Shown piece after piece: positions 49,800 to 60,448 of a stretch of 64,000 bases of DNA (the first letter of the stretch is position 1; each line of letters begins with the position of its first letter). The notes under the pieces are model-generated. The model did not search any database. It was not told where the DNA came from and worked only from the letters and a program-made list of their open reading frames with translations. The stretch spans positions 868,001 through 932,000 of the forward strand of contig OX578149.1 in NCBI GenBank assembly GCA_951213105.1, written 5' to 3'. This stretch comes from Amaurobius ferox (Eukaryota; Arthropoda; Arachnida; Araneae; Amaurobiidae). Made by a program: the position numbers and the translations under genes.

Positions 49800-50062
49800 C
49801 TTTGTATGAGCCCTATGACATCATTGGCGTTGAAAGTTCAATGATTTGCATAACTCTTAAAACGGCGTTTGCGTGTTTTGCAACAGAGTGTATTAATAGC
49901 GTGAGATATAATTGACTGAGGGCGACATAAGATAGAGATTATGAAAGAATTGAGTACGTCAATTGGGGAAGTTTAAAATTTCAGTGTGTGTTTGTGGAAA
50001 TACTGGATGCAAATGTGTATCTATCATTGTCAAAATTTGCTTGAAATGTTCTTCTGTTGCAG
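49800..50062. other. 3' end of intron 3
   Basis: Unique sequence leading to a pyrimidine tract and the TTGCAG acceptor of exon 4. No repeat is recognised. Confidence 0.5.
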
Positions 50063-50150
50063 GAGGAAGTGTACAAGAAGACTACAAAAAAGCTAGTGGA
50101 AAATGTGGTCGAAGGTTACAACGGCACGGTCTTCGCGTATGGAGCGACAG
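50063..50150 (+). CDS. KIF19: Kinesin KIF19-like, exon 4 (start of the P-loop)
   Basis: It encodes [20 protein letters not shown] followed by [10 protein letters not shown], with one base of the last Gly codon carried over to exon 5. The VY..T helix and [10 protein letters not shown] strand are hallmark kinesin elements just before the P-loop. The acceptor is TTGCAG ending at 50062 and the donor GTAAGT at 50151. Phase 1 exit matches exon 5. Confidence 0.93.
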
Positions 50151-51083
50151 GTAAGTACTGCCATCTGACAGTGTTTCCGTGTCTTCAGAAAATGACCGCA
50201 GAGCTTTAAATTCCTAAAAAAGGTTTAATGATTGGAATTGAAAACAAGCAAGAAATGCCTCACCCAAGACTGTTTAATATATCTCTATCTCCAACTACTT
50301 GTTTCTGAATGCGGTTCCCTAGAATCTAAACAAAAGTATCGCCCAAATGACCGGTATAAGTTGGAATAAGATTGGAATAGGGAAAGCGCCACATCGCAGT
50401 TAAGACATGAAAAGTACCCGCATGACAGAATGGTACGCGGCCAGTCAAGTTCAACATTCCATAAATGGAAGTAATCTAAACGCTTCTAACTGTGTTCCTT
50501 AACCAACTGGGAAGTACTCGCATATATGGATGGTCGTGTCTGTGATACTGTGTTTCAGGAGTTGACAGACATCCGTGTTAAATACGAATCTCTTTTATAT
50601 TAGCATGTGGTACCAGAGAAGAACAATTGGATCCTTCGCGTAAAGCCTGTCATTTCGAGCTTATACATTAAACTTAATTTTTGTTTATTTATTAATTGGA
50701 TAATTATGTACTACAATTTAAACCCACAAGACCTTCTGCAGGTAAATGTTATCGCATGCTAGGATATACTCTTTTGAATGGACGTCATTCCAAATCAACA
50801 CGGCGCTTGTTGAAATTAGGAAGCTAATCGCATACATTTCGAGCTAGAATGAAACTTGAATTAAGAGTAATATTACAAATTGGAGGAAGCAGCCGGTTAT
50901 TTGAGCTTATTTACCTGAGTCTTTCTCTTTCATTACTTTGATGCAAATGGAAATATTAGTTAAATGTATTTTTTTTTTTTGTCAACCTGGATATGTAACT
51001 TGACTCTAAGGGTTCCATTGCAAATAGTGTTCGTCTTCTTGTGCAATTTTTTCTTGAAATAGTCAACCTGTATATACTAGAAG

Positions 51084-51945
51084 CAGTGGTGTAGTCGTAA
51101 AAAAAAAGGTGGGGGGGACGCTCTTTTTTTGAAGAATTTTAGCCAATACTGTATAATTTCTGTGATTGACATAGGGCTGGGAAGTATCGCGATACAAGTA
51201 TCACCCATGCAAAATGTCTTGAGTAACGACCCTAGTCTCTAAATGTATCGTGGATTTTGTATTGAGATACTTTTTCAATTGTATCCAGTTTTTTTTTCTT
51301 TTTTTCTTCTTCCCAACTCGAACTCTTAACATGTTGATAAAATCAAAAGAATAATAATTATTTTAATTTTATTTAGTTATTTATTAAAAACCAAAAATTG
51401 TGCTCCAAAGCATATGATTCTCAGCTCAAGAAAGAAAAATTAATTAAGATTCCTGCATTTTGAAATGAAATTATCTCAAAGAACTTTCCATAGGGATACT
51501 TTTTCATTGATTACATTGATTACTCATTGAATACATTGATTCATTGATTACATTGATACTTGTCATTGATTTCTCTAATGATTTTTTTAAAGCTTTTTAG
51601 CTTTGGAAAATTTCTAAAATCCGAATGTAAATAAAATGTAAATAACATTTTTTGTCTACAAACGTTTTTTTTTTTCTAAAAAAAAAACGAAAACCGGTTA
51701 TTTTTGTAATAAGCGCGATCCTTATCCATATGTTTTTTCAGAGGAAGAGTGACCAAAGAATAATAATCTGAGGCCATCGGCCAAGCATTCCATCTATGCC
51801 AAGCTGCAGAGGGGTTATATATGTATATATAAATTTTTAAAAAAAGAGCGTCCCCTTACAAAATAAAAAGTGGGGGTACGCTTGAGATCAGGAAAAAAGG
51901 TGGGGGGTCTGCGTCCGCCCGTGTCCCCCCTCGACTACACCCCTG
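51084..51945. mobile_element. Non-autonomous hAT element with 8-bp target duplication
   Basis: The left end CAGTGGTGTAGTCG and the right end CGACTACACCCCTG are imperfect inverted repeats extending into G-runs on the left and C-runs on the right. The element is flanked on both sides by ACTAGAAG (51076-51083 and 51946-51953), the 8-bp duplication expected of hAT. The 862-bp interior has no transposase. It contains the palindrome GTATCGCGATAC near 51185 and AT-rich filler. Confidence 0.87.
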
Positions 51946-52814
51946 ACTAGAAGACGTGCGATACAACGACTATCCGAGGAAATCAATGAACGTCGTGTCC
52001 AGCGCTGGGAAGAACGACAACGTCAAACGTCACAGTGAATCGCAAACGGAACCAACGAATTGAGTGACTGTGGTATTGGAATACGAATAATAAAAGGATG
52101 GAAAAAAAGATTCGCATTTTAATGCCCTCCCCCCTAAAGAAAAAGAATGTCCCCCGATAATTCACCTTTGTTTGAATGTTGATTCATAATGTGTCTCGTT
52201 TTAATTTATTAATTTTGATGATTTTGACTTATGTTATTTCGAAAGATTATAACACTAAGGGCAAAACAAATAGAGCAAATCAGGTATTTACCACGGGCAG
52301 GTGTTACATCAAAGGATTTAAAACTAGAATAAAAAAGGAGCTAGAGTTATATAAAAGCATTATCTGTATCACTGCATAAACAGAGGTCTTGTCTCTCTAT
52401 TAAAGAAAAGCTCGGTGCTCTTTAATCGTCCTTAATCCTTAATCATTAGAGAGATTTTCTGTAAAGGCTAGCGCTGGACTTAATGCAATTTGGCATGATG
52501 ATTCCTTTTATACAATTTTCAAGTGAACATTTTTTGCACTACATTTGTATGAAAATGTCTTTGTTGTATCTTCAAAATCTAATCTTTCATTGTTGAAAAC
52601 GCTGTTGCTACTGCCAAAAAGGTATTATTTACGTTTATTTATAAAAGGTACTACGTTACGACAGTGGCGGATTTCAGGAGGGGCGATCGAGGCGATCGCC
52701 CCCCTCAAACGCCTGACAAATGTCGACGTTTTATCAAATAAATTATAAAATTAAAAAATATATATATATAATTAGGTAGATACTTTGGCCTTGCTCTCCC
52801 TCCCTCAGTTTATC

Positions 52815-53605
52815 CACGAAATTTCGCCCTCATAATAAAAGTAAAAAGAAAGCTCGAGATGCTGTCTCTGATGCAATTACGATTATAAGTGAATGTAAGA
52901 AAAATGTGGAATCCGATTTCGGGAATATATGCAGAGAGGTTGAGGGAATGTGTAATGATCTTGGAATTGAAACAAAAATACCACGTACTGCTGGACGCCA
53001 AGTTCATAGATCAAATGCTCCTAACATAACTCCTGAAGATTATTACAGAATAAATGTTTACTTGCCTTTGTTAAACTCCGTCCAAGAAGACTTAAAAGAC
53101 CGATTGGCACAGGAAAATCTGGATGTCTTCTATTTACAAGATTGAGTACCATCGACTCTTTTAGCGAAAATCAACACGGACGAAGAGGCACTCCTCACAT
53201 CTGGGACAGAGCTAAGCAAGAAGTATCCCAGAATAGCCGAACTGGGAGTGGAAGAAATGAACAGTACACTTCAAGTTGAAGTGATAAACTGGAGAACCAA
53301 ATGGATGCGAAAAAATACCGATACCGGCAGAATACACAAGTCTGCTTTTGAAGCACTACGAAACTGTGATCCTGCAGTGTACCATGTGATGAGTTCTTCT
53401 AACATTACTAATTACTGTAGCAACCACCGAGGGTAACTTCTCAGCACTCAAACGATTGAAGACATGGCTTCGAAACACAATTAGAGGAGATCTGCTAGTG
53501 GGATTGACTTTGTTGCAGGTGCATTATGATATCGCAATTTCACCAGTAACAATTTTAGATCGATTTGCTAAAGAAAATGCAAGAAGACTTGAGCTGATAT
53601 TATAA
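52815..53605 (+). pseudogene. hAT transposase (ZMYM/52K-repressor type), C-terminal part
   Basis: The ORF at its start contains GIETKIPRTAGRQVHRSNAP and ITPEDYYRINVYLPLLNSV, typical of hAT proteins whose C-terminal halves resemble ZMYM1 or the 52-kDa repressor. After a stop the frame continues with SKKYPRIAELG. It ends, after a frameshift, with NFSALKRLKTWLRNTI and LLQVHYDIAISP, the hAT dimerisation region. The N-terminal BED finger and the first catalytic residues are missing. It is inactive. Confidence 0.85.
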
Positions 53606-53728
53606 TGATGATCCTTCCTGGGAGGTTAACGGCGCCAGGGTTTTTAAGAAGGACTCCGTAAGGCTGTTAGGGATAATGATCGATAATAAGCTGAATTGGC
53701 AATTGCATTTGAATAGTGTTATAGGTAC
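53606..53728 (+). pseudogene. Reverse transcriptase scrap of a LINE
   Basis: The frame reads VRLLGIMIDNKLNWQLHL, resembling the VKxLGxxxDxxLxW motif in the C-terminal part of Jockey/CR1-type reverse transcriptases. It begins right after the hAT stop codon and is cut by the foldback element at 53731. Only about 40 codons remain, so the clade is uncertain. Confidence 0.55.
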
Positions 53729-53730
53729 TA

Positions 53731-54294
53731 CCCCTGGCAAAAATTATGGAATCACTTCCATGTTATTTCAATGGGATACGAAGTTCAATACCCTACAATT
53801 TTTGATGCACAGATACCCTGAAAAACCCTTTTTGAGCGAAATTGAAGAACTTTAAACGCTTAACAAAACAAAAAATATTTGAAAAATTTTGCACTTTTCA
53901 TTATTTAATAATTGACGATCAAAAAATGGGAAAAAAGCTAGAGGTTGAAAGAAAAAACTCGTAAAAACTAATTTGGAATAATAAATTTGATCATGGAAAA
54001 TCACAAAGATATAGCTCCTCATGTTTATATGATCAAATTTATTATTCTAAATTAGTTTTTACGAGTTTTTTTTCTTTCTGCCTACAGCTCTTTTCCCATT
54101 TTTTGGTTGTGAATTATTAAATAATGAAAAGTGCAAAATAGTTCAAACATGTTTTATTTTGTTAAGTTTTTAAAGTTCTTCAGTTTCGCTCAAAAAGGGT
54201 TTTTTAGGGTCTCCGTGCATCAAAAGTTGTAGAGCATTGAACTTCGTATCCCATTGAAATAACATGGAAGTGATTCCATCATTTTTGCCAGGGG
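53731..54294. mobile_element. Foldback MITE with Tc1-like termini
   Basis: The two halves (about 53731-53998 and 54030-54294) are nearly perfect reverse complements around a short centre. The element starts CCCCTGGCAAAAATTATGGA and ends with its complement. TA lies on each side (53729-53730 and 54295-54296). It has no ORF of its own. The 564-bp length and TA target fit a Tc1/mariner-mobilised foldback element. Confidence 0.9.
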
Positions 54295-54672
54295 TAGTAA
54301 ACTCGATCAAACCATTGGTCTTTTCTTTTGATGTTTTTGCGTGATGTTTTTGCGTGATGTTTATACGTGATGTTTTTCGCGTAAAAATTATTTGATTCCT
54401 GTGCAGCTAAAAATGTAAAAAAATGGGAAAATGTAAATCAATGTTCAGTGCTTATTAATACCTATATTAACTGCATTTACTCATGTTCATCCTCCTTTTC
54501 TACCGCAGTCTAAGAAAAATATAATTTATTTGTATTGTATTGTATGATAACCATATTTAGTGAATAGAATATAAATGTATGTTTATTTAGTTAATATTCA
54601 GTATTAATCTTCTCATATGGAAATCTCTTACTTGTGTATACTTTTGTGTATACTTAATACAGAATATAATTT

Positions 54673-54723
54673 CGGTTACCTTACACCTTTCTGGTAGGTC
54701 GGACGGTCTGGGTCTCAACAACA
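54673..54723 (+). mobile_element. Stem-loop mini-element, subtype B (51 bp)
   Basis: It is flanked by the perfect 14-bp duplication ACAGAATATAATTT (54659-54672 and 54724-54737). It starts CGGTTACCTTACACC and ends GGACGGTCTGGGTCTCAACA plus CA. Compared with 110-177 it lacks the segment between the first CGG and GTTACC, so the 5' strand of the outer stem is gone. Confidence 0.85.
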
Positions 54724-55626
54724 ACAGAATATAATTTAGTTTCCTGTTTCGACTTCAACAATAAGTTTGTTTCCTTATATAGTCACGTAATTTTTTCCCT
54801 CCAATCTTTATTGTTTTGCTTTGGTCTTAAAAAAAATGATAGGCCGTAAGCTAGAAAGAACTTACTATAAACTTCCGAATTTGTTCTAGTTATTTCAAAA
54901 TTCTCAAATATCCGTATATAGGAAGCCGTTAAGAAAATCCTAAGTGAACAAACCATTTCGATCTACAGATCGCCCCCCTCCCTAAACAAGAGGTCAAAAT
55001 CCGCCACTGCGTTACGAGCAAGTTCTTTGTTTTCCCTGTATAAATATATCTAGAAGCCGTATCGCATAAATAGAAAGTCGGTTAACATAAAACGTCCCCA
55101 GAGGTATGCCTGAAAGAAGAACTGTGTTTCTTCCGCCCCAAACTAACGAATATTTGTAAGTTCCACTCTGCACGACTACTAGTTCAGACCATCAGATAAA
55201 ATATTTGTATCTGGGCTACAAAATGTTGGTTTTGAGTAAAATATAATGGAGCTAGATAGCGCATCAAGCCCAAATTCAGCACTGTTATCAAAGAGAAATG
55301 ACTGACAGTATAATCCAATTTTTAAAACCTTTTTAAGAGAAGTTATTTCTTTATGATTTATTAAACTTTGAAAATCCTTAAGGGTGTCCACTATTGATTC
55401 GGCACTCTACTTTTAGTTTTGCTGTGACGGATGAATTTAAAGCCAGATTCAAAGCGGACTATTGACTTTGTCCCTGTTTAGTTTGTGATGTTCGCAGGTA
55501 ATTTTAGAGAATATAAAAAATTCCGTTTTATGAAAATTTTTTATACTAGTATACTGCAGTGATCAGTTGCAATTGAGTGTTTTTATTAAGTACACGTGCT
55601 TTTGAAAAATTATAAAATAGATTTTA

Positions 55627-55673
<47 letters not shown>

Positions 55674-55901
55674 GGGTGTTCAGAATTAAAACACCCCTAA
55701 TCTGAGCTCTCTATACATCGAACTACTCAGTGTAAAGACTCCAAAATTGTTGAACCTACTATTCAAGACATGGGGAAAGGGATTACACGAAAAAAACATT
55801 AGTTCCAGAAACACCGATAGGTGGCGCTGTACAACAAAAAATATGCTGAAAAGACACAAAATATACGTTTGTAACACATTTTATTCGAACGTACCAAACA
55901 T

Positions 55902-56770
55902 TCATATCTCAAGGACCTTATCGATGCAGGGAATGCTGCTCAATATGGGGTTCTCTTCTTCAAGATGTAAAACCTGCAGTTTGTGGACAGCTTGTTCAAC
56001 TGCGGATCGTAATGGGTCGATTGAGATGCTTCTCACATGCAGAGTGATACTGTCTTTCAAATCTGCCAAGGTTACCAGACGTCCTCGATAAACAAGACTT
56101 TTTAAGTATCCCCACAGCCAAAAATCACAGGGATTAAGATCTGGAGAACGAGATGGCCAGGTTGTCGGAAACGCACGACTAATTACTCTACCATTAGTAA
56201 AATGTTGCCGAAGAAACTGCTGTACACAGAGTCCAATGTGTGGAGGCGCTCCATCTTGCAAAAAGGTAATTGAATCAAGACATTGGTGCTGTTGCAGTTG
56301 GGGTACAACAAAATTTTCGAGCATGTTTGTGTACCTCCTGGCCGTCACGGTGCATGTCACAGGGCCATTGGGAGTAGCCTCTTCGAAAAAGAAAGGTCCA
56401 AGAATGAATGTGGCTGTGAATCCACACCAGACTGTAACTTTCGGTGAGTGAAGTGGAATCTCTTGGAATGTACGAGGGTTTTTCGTGTCCCAAATGCGAC
56501 AGTTATGGGTGTTGACTGTTCCACGTAGATGGAAATGCGCTTCATCGCTCCATAGAATCTGCCATGACCACGATGCATCCACTTCAACTCTAGCCAGAAA
56601 TGTCAATACAAAGGTCAGTCGCTGCTCCCTGTCGATGGTCAGCAAGTGGTGATTGTGACTAATTTTGTACGGGGAAAAATGCACTATGTTTCTCAGTACG
56701 TTCCGCACTGTGCTGTAGGGAACGCGATAAGGCAGAAGGTATGCCGATTCAGAACATTCAGAAGTAATCT
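55902..56770 (-). pseudogene. Mariner-family transposase, left arm
   Basis: The minus-strand frame contains NVLRNIVHFSPYKISHNHHL, WSDEAHFHLRG with the first catalytic Asp, and KVTVWCGF. It continues with LQDGAPPHIG (second Asp) and SPDLNPCDFWLWGYLKSLVY (third Asp). The core is open and all three acidic positions are present. The helix-turn-helix N-terminus is missing, so DNA binding should be lost. The spacing between the last two aspartates is 42 residues. Confidence 0.88.
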
Positions 56771-57411
56771 ATCATGCCACACGCCAAACGTCGTTTTATC
56801 GCCAGTTCTGGTTTATTCTTCATACACCTGCAATTGGAGGGGAAAGACGAATTGTTCAATAAAGAATATTGTTCATAATTTGATTGCATATCAGATTGCG
56901 TAAGAGAATGTCGTTAGATACAGTTGTCTTATCAAAGTATACAGTAGCATTTCAAATACTGGTTTGATTATTTATAAATCAAATAACAATCCGACTAATG
57001 TGGTTTTCAAGTAATACTATTAGAATACATGTATTTAAGAACTTTATGTACTGCATACGGATTGTTTGAAATTAGTTAAAGAAATGTTCGACACACATAC
57101 ATATAATTTATTATTTGAATAAAACGAATTGCAGTACATAAAGTTCTTAAATACATGTATTTTAATAGTATTACTTGAAAACCACATTAGTCGGATTTTG
57201 ATTTATAAATAATCAAACCAGTATTTGAAATGCTTCTGTATACTTTGATAAGACAACTGTATCTAACGACATTCTCTTACGCAATCTGATATGCAATCAA
57301 ATTATGAACAATATTCTTTATTGAACAATTCGTCTTTCCCCTCCAATTGCAGGTGTATGAAGAATAAACCAGAACTGGCGATAAAACGACGTTTGGCGTG
57401 TGGCATGATAG

Positions 57412-58260
57412 ATTACTTCTGAATGTTCTGAATCGGCATACCTTCTGCCTTATCGCGTTCCCTACAGCACAGTGCGGAACGTACTGAGAAACATAGTGCA
57501 TTTTTCCCCGTACAAAATTAGTCACAATCACCACTTGCTGACCATCGACAGGGAGCAGCGACTGACCTTTGTATTGACATTTCTGGCTAGAGTTGAAGTG
57601 GATGCATCGTGGCGATGGCAGATTCTATGGAGCGATGAAGCGCATTTCCATCTACGTGGAACGGTCAACACCCATAACTGTCGCATTTGGGACACGGAAA
57701 ACCCTCGTACCTTCCAAGAGATTACACTTCACTCACCGAAAGTTACAGTCTGGTGTGGATTCACAGCCACATTCATTCTTGGACCTTTCTTTTTCGAAGA
57801 GGCTACTCCCAATAGCCCTGTGACATGCACCGTGACGGCCAGGAGGTATACAAACATGCTCGAAAATTTTGTTGTACCCCAACTGCAACAGCACAAATGT
57901 CTTGATTCAATTACCTTTATGCAAGATGGAGCGCCTCCACACATTGGACTCTGTGTACAGCAGTTTCTTCGGCAACATTTTACTAATGGTAGAGTAATTA
58001 GTTGTGCGTTTCCGACAACCTGGCCATCTTGTTCTCCAGATCTTAATCCCTGTGATTTTTGGCTGTGGGGATACTTAAAAAGTCTTGTTTATCGAGGACG
58101 TCTGGTAACCTTGGCAGATTTGAAAGACAGTATCACTCTACATGTGAGAAGCATCTCAATCGACCCATTACGATCCGCAGTTGAACAAGCTTTCCACAGA
58201 CTGCAGATTTTACATCTTGAAGAAGGGAACCCTATTGAGCAGCATTCCCTGCATCGATAA
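57412..58260 (+). pseudogene. Mariner-family transposase, right arm
   Basis: This is the mirror copy of the left-arm protein, open from after a TAG at 57409 to the TAA ending at 58260 (282 codons). It differs by a few substitutions, for example WRWQILWSDEAHF, and by a different C-terminal tail caused by a small indel. The catalytic aspartates are in WSDEAHF, MQDGAPPH and NPCDFWLWGY. The N-terminal DNA-binding region is missing here too. Confidence 0.88.
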
Positions 58261-58514
58261 GGTCCTTGTGATATGAATGTTTGGTACGCTCGAATAAAAT
58301 GTGTTACAAATGTGTATTTTGTGAGTTTTCAGCATATTTTCTGTTGTGCAGCGCCACCTATCGGTGTTTCTGGAACTATTTTTTTTCGCGTAATCCCTTT
58401 CCCCATGTCTTGAATAGTAGGTTCAACAAATTTGGAGCCTTTACACTGAGTAGTTCGATGTATAGAGAGCTAAGAGTAGGAGTGTTTTAATTCTGACCAC
58501 CCGGTATAATATAT

Positions 58515-58803
58515 TATCGTAGTATTATGATAATTCTAAAATTATTACCGAGGAATGTATCGCATTTTAGAGATGTTTAAACCAGGCAATTTATATTTCA
58601 CTGCCGTCATTTGAATGAAGTTCATTTTTTTCGATGAATGTTTAAGTTTTCAAGTATAATAAATTAATGCAGTATTGTGTTAAGTTTTAATATATTACCG
58701 ATGAATGTTATGCACATTTTAGACATGTTTAAATAAAATTACATTGAAATTGGAAAGTGTTTCATAATCAATGCTTTATGCATGAGTGATTTTTCTTGTA
58801 TAT
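58515..58803 (+). repeat. Dispersed repeat related to the 3' end of intron 1
   Basis: It matches 4190-4428 without any exon following. It comprises a longer unit (about 58630-58800) and a shorter related one (about 58530-58600) sharing the GCATTTTAGA and ATGTTTAAA motifs. Confidence 0.7.
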
Positions 58804-59271
58804 TCATAATCTGGACCAACGCAGTAAAAAAAAAAGTCCATTTTTATCTATTAGGTTCGGAGAAATTGCATTTTTTGTAACGCTTCGATTACCCCAAACG
58901 TAGATGTAATTCACATTATAATAATAATAATAAGCCTTCAAGAAAAGGGTATCGAGTTTCAGCTGTCATAGTCTCAGAGGCCAAATTGTCTGACAACTTG
59001 GCCATTTTTCAGAAAACTACTTTTAAGTCGTTTTGTAAATTAAAAATTCCTATTTTATAGTAGAACAATAGTCTAAATAGGAAAAGTTGCATTGCCAAAA
59101 GGTAATTCTATAGGTATGTGCACTTTTTATTTTTTTAATATTTTGATTAAGAAAAACTGTATTTTGTCGTTAGACTACATGACCATAATGGTTTACTTAG
59201 TGTGGCTAAGTAATGGTTTAGACCCAATGAAAACATATAATGCATTCTAATTATACTTTTTGCATTTCACT
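58804..59271. other. Unrecognised intronic stretch
   Basis: AT-rich sequence with a short ATA/ATT run near 58920. No ORF or repeat is recognised. Confidence 0.4.
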
Positions 59272-60303
59272 TTACAATAACAAACTAATGTTGAGAACCA
59301 AACTCTTGACTGTCTGATTGGGAACTCTTCGAATGATTCTCCGATTCCTCCAGTTCAAAAAGTCGTGATGTATTTGTGGTTCACAAACTAAGGAGCGAAA
59401 TGAGATCGTTGTACTTCTCGTTGGATATTGAAACAGGTTCTTTCTATTTGGCGGCGTGTCAAGAGCGTTGAATTTCAAAGAGCGACCACGTTGTTTCTTC
59501 TGTTTCAAATAGTTTGAAATGTTAGGCTGTGATCAAGTGCATATTTAAATTTCATTTCTTGCTTTCATTCTTCCATTCGAATGCTAAGTTTCGTTTTTTC
59601 CGCTCTTTTCTTTCGAAATGTGAACTTCTGTAATAGCCATTGTAAATTTTTTATATCATCAGTTGTTACACGACGACCATGAAATGCTGACGGTTTCATG
59701 CGGGCGTATTTTATAAGTCCAAGCCACTCCTCTGCTGTGTAAATACATAATACCATTTTCTTTTTTTTCTCTATTTGTGCAAAGTCACTGTCATTTGGTA
59801 AGAAGGAATGTCCCGATTCCATATACTTGTGATCCCAGCATTTTATATTGAGCTTTTCTACCGCTTAAAATGTCATAGACACTATATATTTGTTCCGGTT
59901 CCGTCCATCTGTCGAATCACTGTAAGAAACAACGTGAAGATCTTCAGTTGACAATGCATGACTGAAGATATTTCTCTCTGCACTAGCTCTTCTCTTTGTT
60001 TCATTTTCTAGCCAAATATTCATGGTCTAGGTTATGGATTCCCAGGTTGTCGAGCCATAGCTGCCTCTTGTAGAATACTTTGTTTGTGTTGATGTAGGAA
60101 ATTGGTTGCGTGTTTTCTAAAACAAAGGCAAACGCAATAAATGTGTTCTGTTATTTCCTTCGCTCTGGCGTTGTCAGCACGGAGGCTTTCGCGAGCTAAA
60201 TCTGCTACGCTATGATGATCGTTTCTCAGCTTTATTGTTGCCTCCAAAGTCTGTGGATCCTTAGCTAATTCAGCCGTTTCAATAATGACACTAAAACTAT
60301 TAC
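59272..60303 (-). pseudogene. Remnant of an uncharacterised arthropod repeat-family protein
   Basis: Read on the minus strand, 60303-60032 contains LAKDPQTLEATIKLRNDHHS and LARESLRADNARAKEI. 59822-59565 contains ESGHSFLPNDSDFAQIEKKK followed by GRRVTTDDIKNLQWLL and FTFRKKRAEKTKLSIRMEE. The GHSFLPNDSDFxxIE motif is, to my recollection, typical of a multicopy arthropod protein family probably linked to a transposon. The central DDE-like part expected between the two segments is not readable. A third ORF (59508-59272) may be the C-terminus. The family assignment is from memory and is tentative. Confidence 0.45.
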
Positions 60304-60319
60304 ACATATTGCAGGTACC

Positions 60320-60376
60320 CGGACGTCCAAATAGATACTCAAGTCCTCAGGACGAGTCGGACGGTCTGGGTCTTCA
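60320..60376 (+). mobile_element. Stem-loop mini-element, subtype A (57 bp)
   Basis: It is flanked by the perfect 16-bp duplication ACATATTGCAGGTACC (60304-60319 and 60377-60392). It starts CGGACGTCC, has the inner stem GTCC-TCA-GGAC, then GAGTC, and ends GGACGGTCTGGGTCTTCA. Its right duplication overlaps the start of the next mini-element, so it inserted at the edge of an older copy. Confidence 0.88.
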
Positions 60377-60390
60377 ACATATTGCAGGTA

Positions 60391-60448
60391 CCGGCCGCCC
60401 ATTTTGCTGCTCCGTGTCCTCGGACGAGTCGAACGGCCTGGGCTTTCG
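60391..60448 (+). mobile_element. Stem-loop mini-element, subtype A, older copy
   Basis: It starts CCGGCCGCCC, has the inner stem GTCC-TC-GGAC, then GAGTC, and ends GAACGGCCTGGGCTTTCG. The flanks share TGCAGGTA, with ATT against CAG upstream, so the duplication is decayed. GGCCG at the 5' side pairs with CGGCC at the 3' side, a pairing kept although both strands differ from the other copies. Confidence 0.75.

Larger units (their letters stand above)
7727..50062 (+). other. Intron 3 of the kinesin gene (about 42.3 kb)
   Basis: Donor GTATTT at 7727 and acceptor TTGCAG ending at 50062. No exon is missing: DERSSQ joins EEVYKKTT exactly as the homologous region does in KIF19. The intron carries a copia element, a 20.4-kb satellite, SINE-like repeats, an antisense ORF, a mariner and a Tc1 pseudogene. 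An assembly collapse or expansion in the satellite could change the true length. Confidence 0.85.
52662..55009 (+). mobile_element. hAT transposon with 8-bp target duplication and nested insertions
   Basis: The left terminus CAGTGGCGGATTTCAGGAGG and the right terminus ending AAAATCCGCCACTG are inverted repeats. Subterminal GGGGCGATCG / GATCGCCCCCC blocks match as well. The perfect 8-bp duplication CGTTACGA lies at 52654-52661 and 55010-55017. The element contains a hAT transposase remnant, a reverse transcriptase scrap, a foldback MITE and a mini-element, so it is an old, repeatedly hit copy. Confidence 0.92.
55672..58504. mobile_element. Palindromic mariner: two 5'-truncated copies head to head
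   Basis: Two arms of about 1.38 kb (55672-57055 and 57130-58504) are near-perfect reverse complements around a 74-bp spacer. The outer ends are the same terminus, CCGGGTG, next to TA on both sides. Each arm carries a transposase reading outward but missing its N-terminal DNA-binding part and the other terminus. Because the outer ends form a valid inverted pair, the whole 2.83-kb unit could have moved as one element. A TA microsatellite abuts the left end. Confidence 0.88.
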
